The notes beneath the pieces are model-generated. The model was not told where the DNA came from and ran no database searches. It saw only the letters and a program-made list of their open reading frames with translations. Made by a program: the position numbers and the translations under genes. A DNA stretch of 6,546 bases from Campylobacterales bacterium (GTDB lineage: Bacteria > Campylobacterota > Campylobacteria > Campylobacterales > Arcobacteraceae), in NCBI GenBank assembly GCA_016784825.1, contig JADHTT010000051.1, positions 1-6,546 on the forward strand, read 5' to 3'. Within the stretch, counting starts at the first letter, position 1, and each line of letters opens with the position of its first letter. Positions 4,829-6,546 of this stretch are shown piece by piece.

Positions 4829-6546
4829 GTGTTATTTGATAAGTTTGTGATTAATAATTTAGAAGAGATACCTAAGCAATTAGATATTTTACTAAAAGAT
4901 CATAAGTCTAAGATTAATAGTTTAATAGAACTAGATAATAAATCATATGATAATTTTGTAAGACCATATCAAGTTATTAGTCATGATTTAGAAGTATTTA
5001 TTACTCCTGTATTTCATTTGGATAGTGTATGTAATAGTGAAACTACACAAAAAGTATATGGGGAATGTTTACCACTATTATCAGAGTTTTCTACATGGCA
5101 GTCTCAAAATGAAGAGTTATTTAATGTATTTAAATCTATTGATACAAGTGCATTATCTAATGCAGCTAAAACAGTCGTAGAAAATGAAATTAGAGATTTC
5201 AAACTTGGTGGTTGTGGTATAGATAAAGAGAACAAGAATAGATTAAAAGATATTAGTTTACGATTAAGCGAATTAAGTAAAGAGTTTTCTCAAAACTTAT
5301 TAGATTCTACAAATGAATTTGAAATGATTTGTGAATCATTTGATGATGTTAAAGAATTACCTCAAAGTGATCGTGAACTTGCTGAATTTGAAGACGAAGA
5401 TGGAACTTTAAAATGGAAGTTTACATTGCAAATGCCATCATATTTAGCATATATCACTTATGGTACTTCTAGAGTTAAGAGAGAAGAAATATACAAAGCT
5501 TATTGTACTAGAGCACCAAACAATGAAGTTGTAATAGATGAAATATTAAGACTTAAAGATGAAAAATCAAAAATACTAGGGTTTGATAATTATGCTCAAA
5601 ATTCTCTTAGTACTAAAATGGCATCAACAGAGGATGATGTTATTAATTTCTTAGAAGACTTAGCATCTAAGGCTAAAGATAAAGCATCAAAAGAATTTTT
5701 AGAAGTTGAATCATTAGCTTTAGAGCTAGATGGAATATCTGATATTCAATCATATGACCTTGCATATTATAGTGAAAAGCTAAAAAAAGAGCAGTATGAT
5801 CTTGATGAGGAGGAATATAGACCATATTTTGAATCAAATCAAGTTTTAAATGGATTTTTTGATTTTTTAAATAAACTTTTTAATATTAGATTTACCAAAG
5901 TTGATACGCCAGTATGGAGTCCAAAAGTAAATTGTTATGATATTAGTGAAAATGATAAAATAATTTCTAGAATATATATTGATCTTGAGGCCAGAAAAGA
6001 AAAGAGTGGTGGCGCATGGATGAACAATTGGCATACTAGATATGTTGCAGAAGATCAGACTCATTTGCCAACTGCTTTTATTGTATGTAACTTTCCTCAA
6101 TCTACAGAAGAGATACCTGCATTATTAAGACATAGTGATGTTGTGACACTATTTCACGAGATGGGTCATGCCTTACACCATCTTTTAAGTGATGTAGATG
6201 AAATTTTTGTCAGTGGTATAAATGGTGTGGCATGGGACGTAGTTGAATTCCCATCACAGTTTTTAGAATATTTTGCATACGATATTGATGTCTTGAAAAT
6301 GTTTGCTAAGCATTATAAAAACGAAGATGTATTAAGTGATGAGATGATAAATAGATTAATTAAAGCTAAAAACTTTCAATCATCATTAGCACTTTTAAGA
6401 CAAGTTGAATTTGCATTATTTGATTTTAAACTACATCAAAAAGTTTATCAAGGCTATGAAGTACAAAATTTACTTGATGATATTAGATCACAAATATCTG
6501 TTTCTAATCCCCCTTCATATAATAAATTCCAAAATGGTTTTGCTCA
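4829..6546 (+). CDS. M3 family zinc metallopeptidase (oligopeptidase A/thimet-like), C-terminus cut by window edge
   Basis: The frame opens at a GTG immediately after the obgE TAA (0 nt gap) and stays open for 572 codons to the right edge. M3A peptidases are cytosolic zinc endopeptidases that cleave short peptides, helping to recycle products of protein and signal-peptide breakdown. The zinc site is H443-E444-M-G-H447 (HEMGHALHH), with the third ligand E473 in VEFPSQFLE, 26 residues after the second His, as in M3. Upstream, DLEARKEKSGGAWMNNW (385-401) and the HLPTAFIVCNF strand (412-422) are also typical of M3A. The family is usually near 650-680 residues, so about 80-100 are missing, including the conserved His/Tyr substrate-binding loop that should follow at once after the last visible residues (FQNGFA). 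No signal peptide is seen. I leave the symbol empty because prlC/opdA and dcp-type members cannot be separated safely here. It is probably co-transcribed with obgE. Confidence 0.93.
   Translation, partial: MLFDKFVINNLEEIPKQLDILLKDHKSKINSLIELDNKSYDNFVRPYQVISHDLEVFITPVFHLDSVCNSETTQKVYGECLPLLSEFSTWQSQNEELFNVFKSIDTSALSNAAKTVVENEIRDFKLGGCGIDKENKNRLKDISLRLSELSKEFSQNLLDSTNEFEMICESFDDVKELPQSDRELAEFEDEDGTLKWKFTLQMPSYLAYITYGTSRVKREEIYKAYCTRAPNNEVVIDEILRLKDEKSKILGFDNYAQNSLSTKMASTEDDVINFLEDLASKAKDKASKEFLEVESLALELDGISDIQSYDLAYYSEKLKKEQYDLDEEEYRPYFESNQVLNGFFDFLNKLFNIRFTKVDTPVWSPKVNCYDISENDKIISRIYIDLEARKEKSGGAWMNNWHTRYVAEDQTHLPTAFIVCNFPQSTEEIPALLRHSDVVTLFHEMGHALHHLLSDVDEIFVSGINGVAWDVVEFPSQFLEYFAYDIDVLKMFAKHYKNEDVLSDEMINRLIKAKNFQSSLALLRQVEFALFDFKLHQKVYQGYEVQNLLDDIRSQISVSNPPSYNKFQNGFA

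Noticed and set aside
5867..6100. Minus-strand ORF of 77 codons inside the M3 peptidase gene
   Set aside because: The plus-strand frame here encodes conserved M3A motifs (SGGAWM and following), so this is an antisense shadow.
1..6546. Search for a mobile element, CRISPR array, tRNA, toxin-antitoxin pair or defence gene
   Set aside because: All coding space is taken by housekeeping or TPR genes. The gaps are at most 126 nt, and I saw no direct repeat array, terminal inverted repeats or tRNA-like cloverleaf.

Overview
This is a low-GC, AT-rich chromosomal window carrying core housekeeping genes. Protein sequence, gene order (rplU-rpmA-obgE) and promoter style (a TATAAT -10 box behind a T-rich stretch, with no clear -35) all suggest a member of the Campylobacterota (Epsilonproteobacteria). 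An Arcobacter-like organism is plausible, but this comes from memory of the families and not from a search.

Layout: positions 1-831 (minus strand) hold the N-terminal 277 codons of a membrane-anchored TPR protein that runs off the left edge. A short divergent promoter region (832-882) separates it from dnaG (primase, 883-2520, plus strand), which seems to lack a Shine-Dalgarno and may be leaderless. Next come ridA (2567-2950, with its own promoter and a start 30 nt downstream of the longest-ORF start), the ribosomal protein pair rplU-rpmA (3077-3646) with its own promoter and a strong intrinsic terminator (3667-3702), the GTPase gene obgE (3722-4828), and an M3-family zinc oligopeptidase (4829 to beyond the right edge). 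The oligopeptidase starts on a GTG that directly abuts the obgE stop codon, so the two are probably co-transcribed and translationally coupled.

How the genes relate: primase serves DNA replication, L21, L27 and Obg serve the large ribosomal subunit and its assembly, RidA removes reactive enamine/imine intermediates of amino-acid metabolism, and the M3 peptidase degrades cytosolic oligopeptides. All genes whose ends lie in the window look intact. There is no mobile element, CRISPR array, tRNA or rRNA, and no gene-free stretch longer than 126 nt.

I see no undescribed system here. The points worth a second look are regulatory or structural details: overlapping divergent promoters with a possibly leaderless dnaG, a -10-like sequence inside the rpmA terminator stem, a possible structured rplU leader, the Obg G4 motif and insertion, and the placement of the M3 peptidase after obgE.
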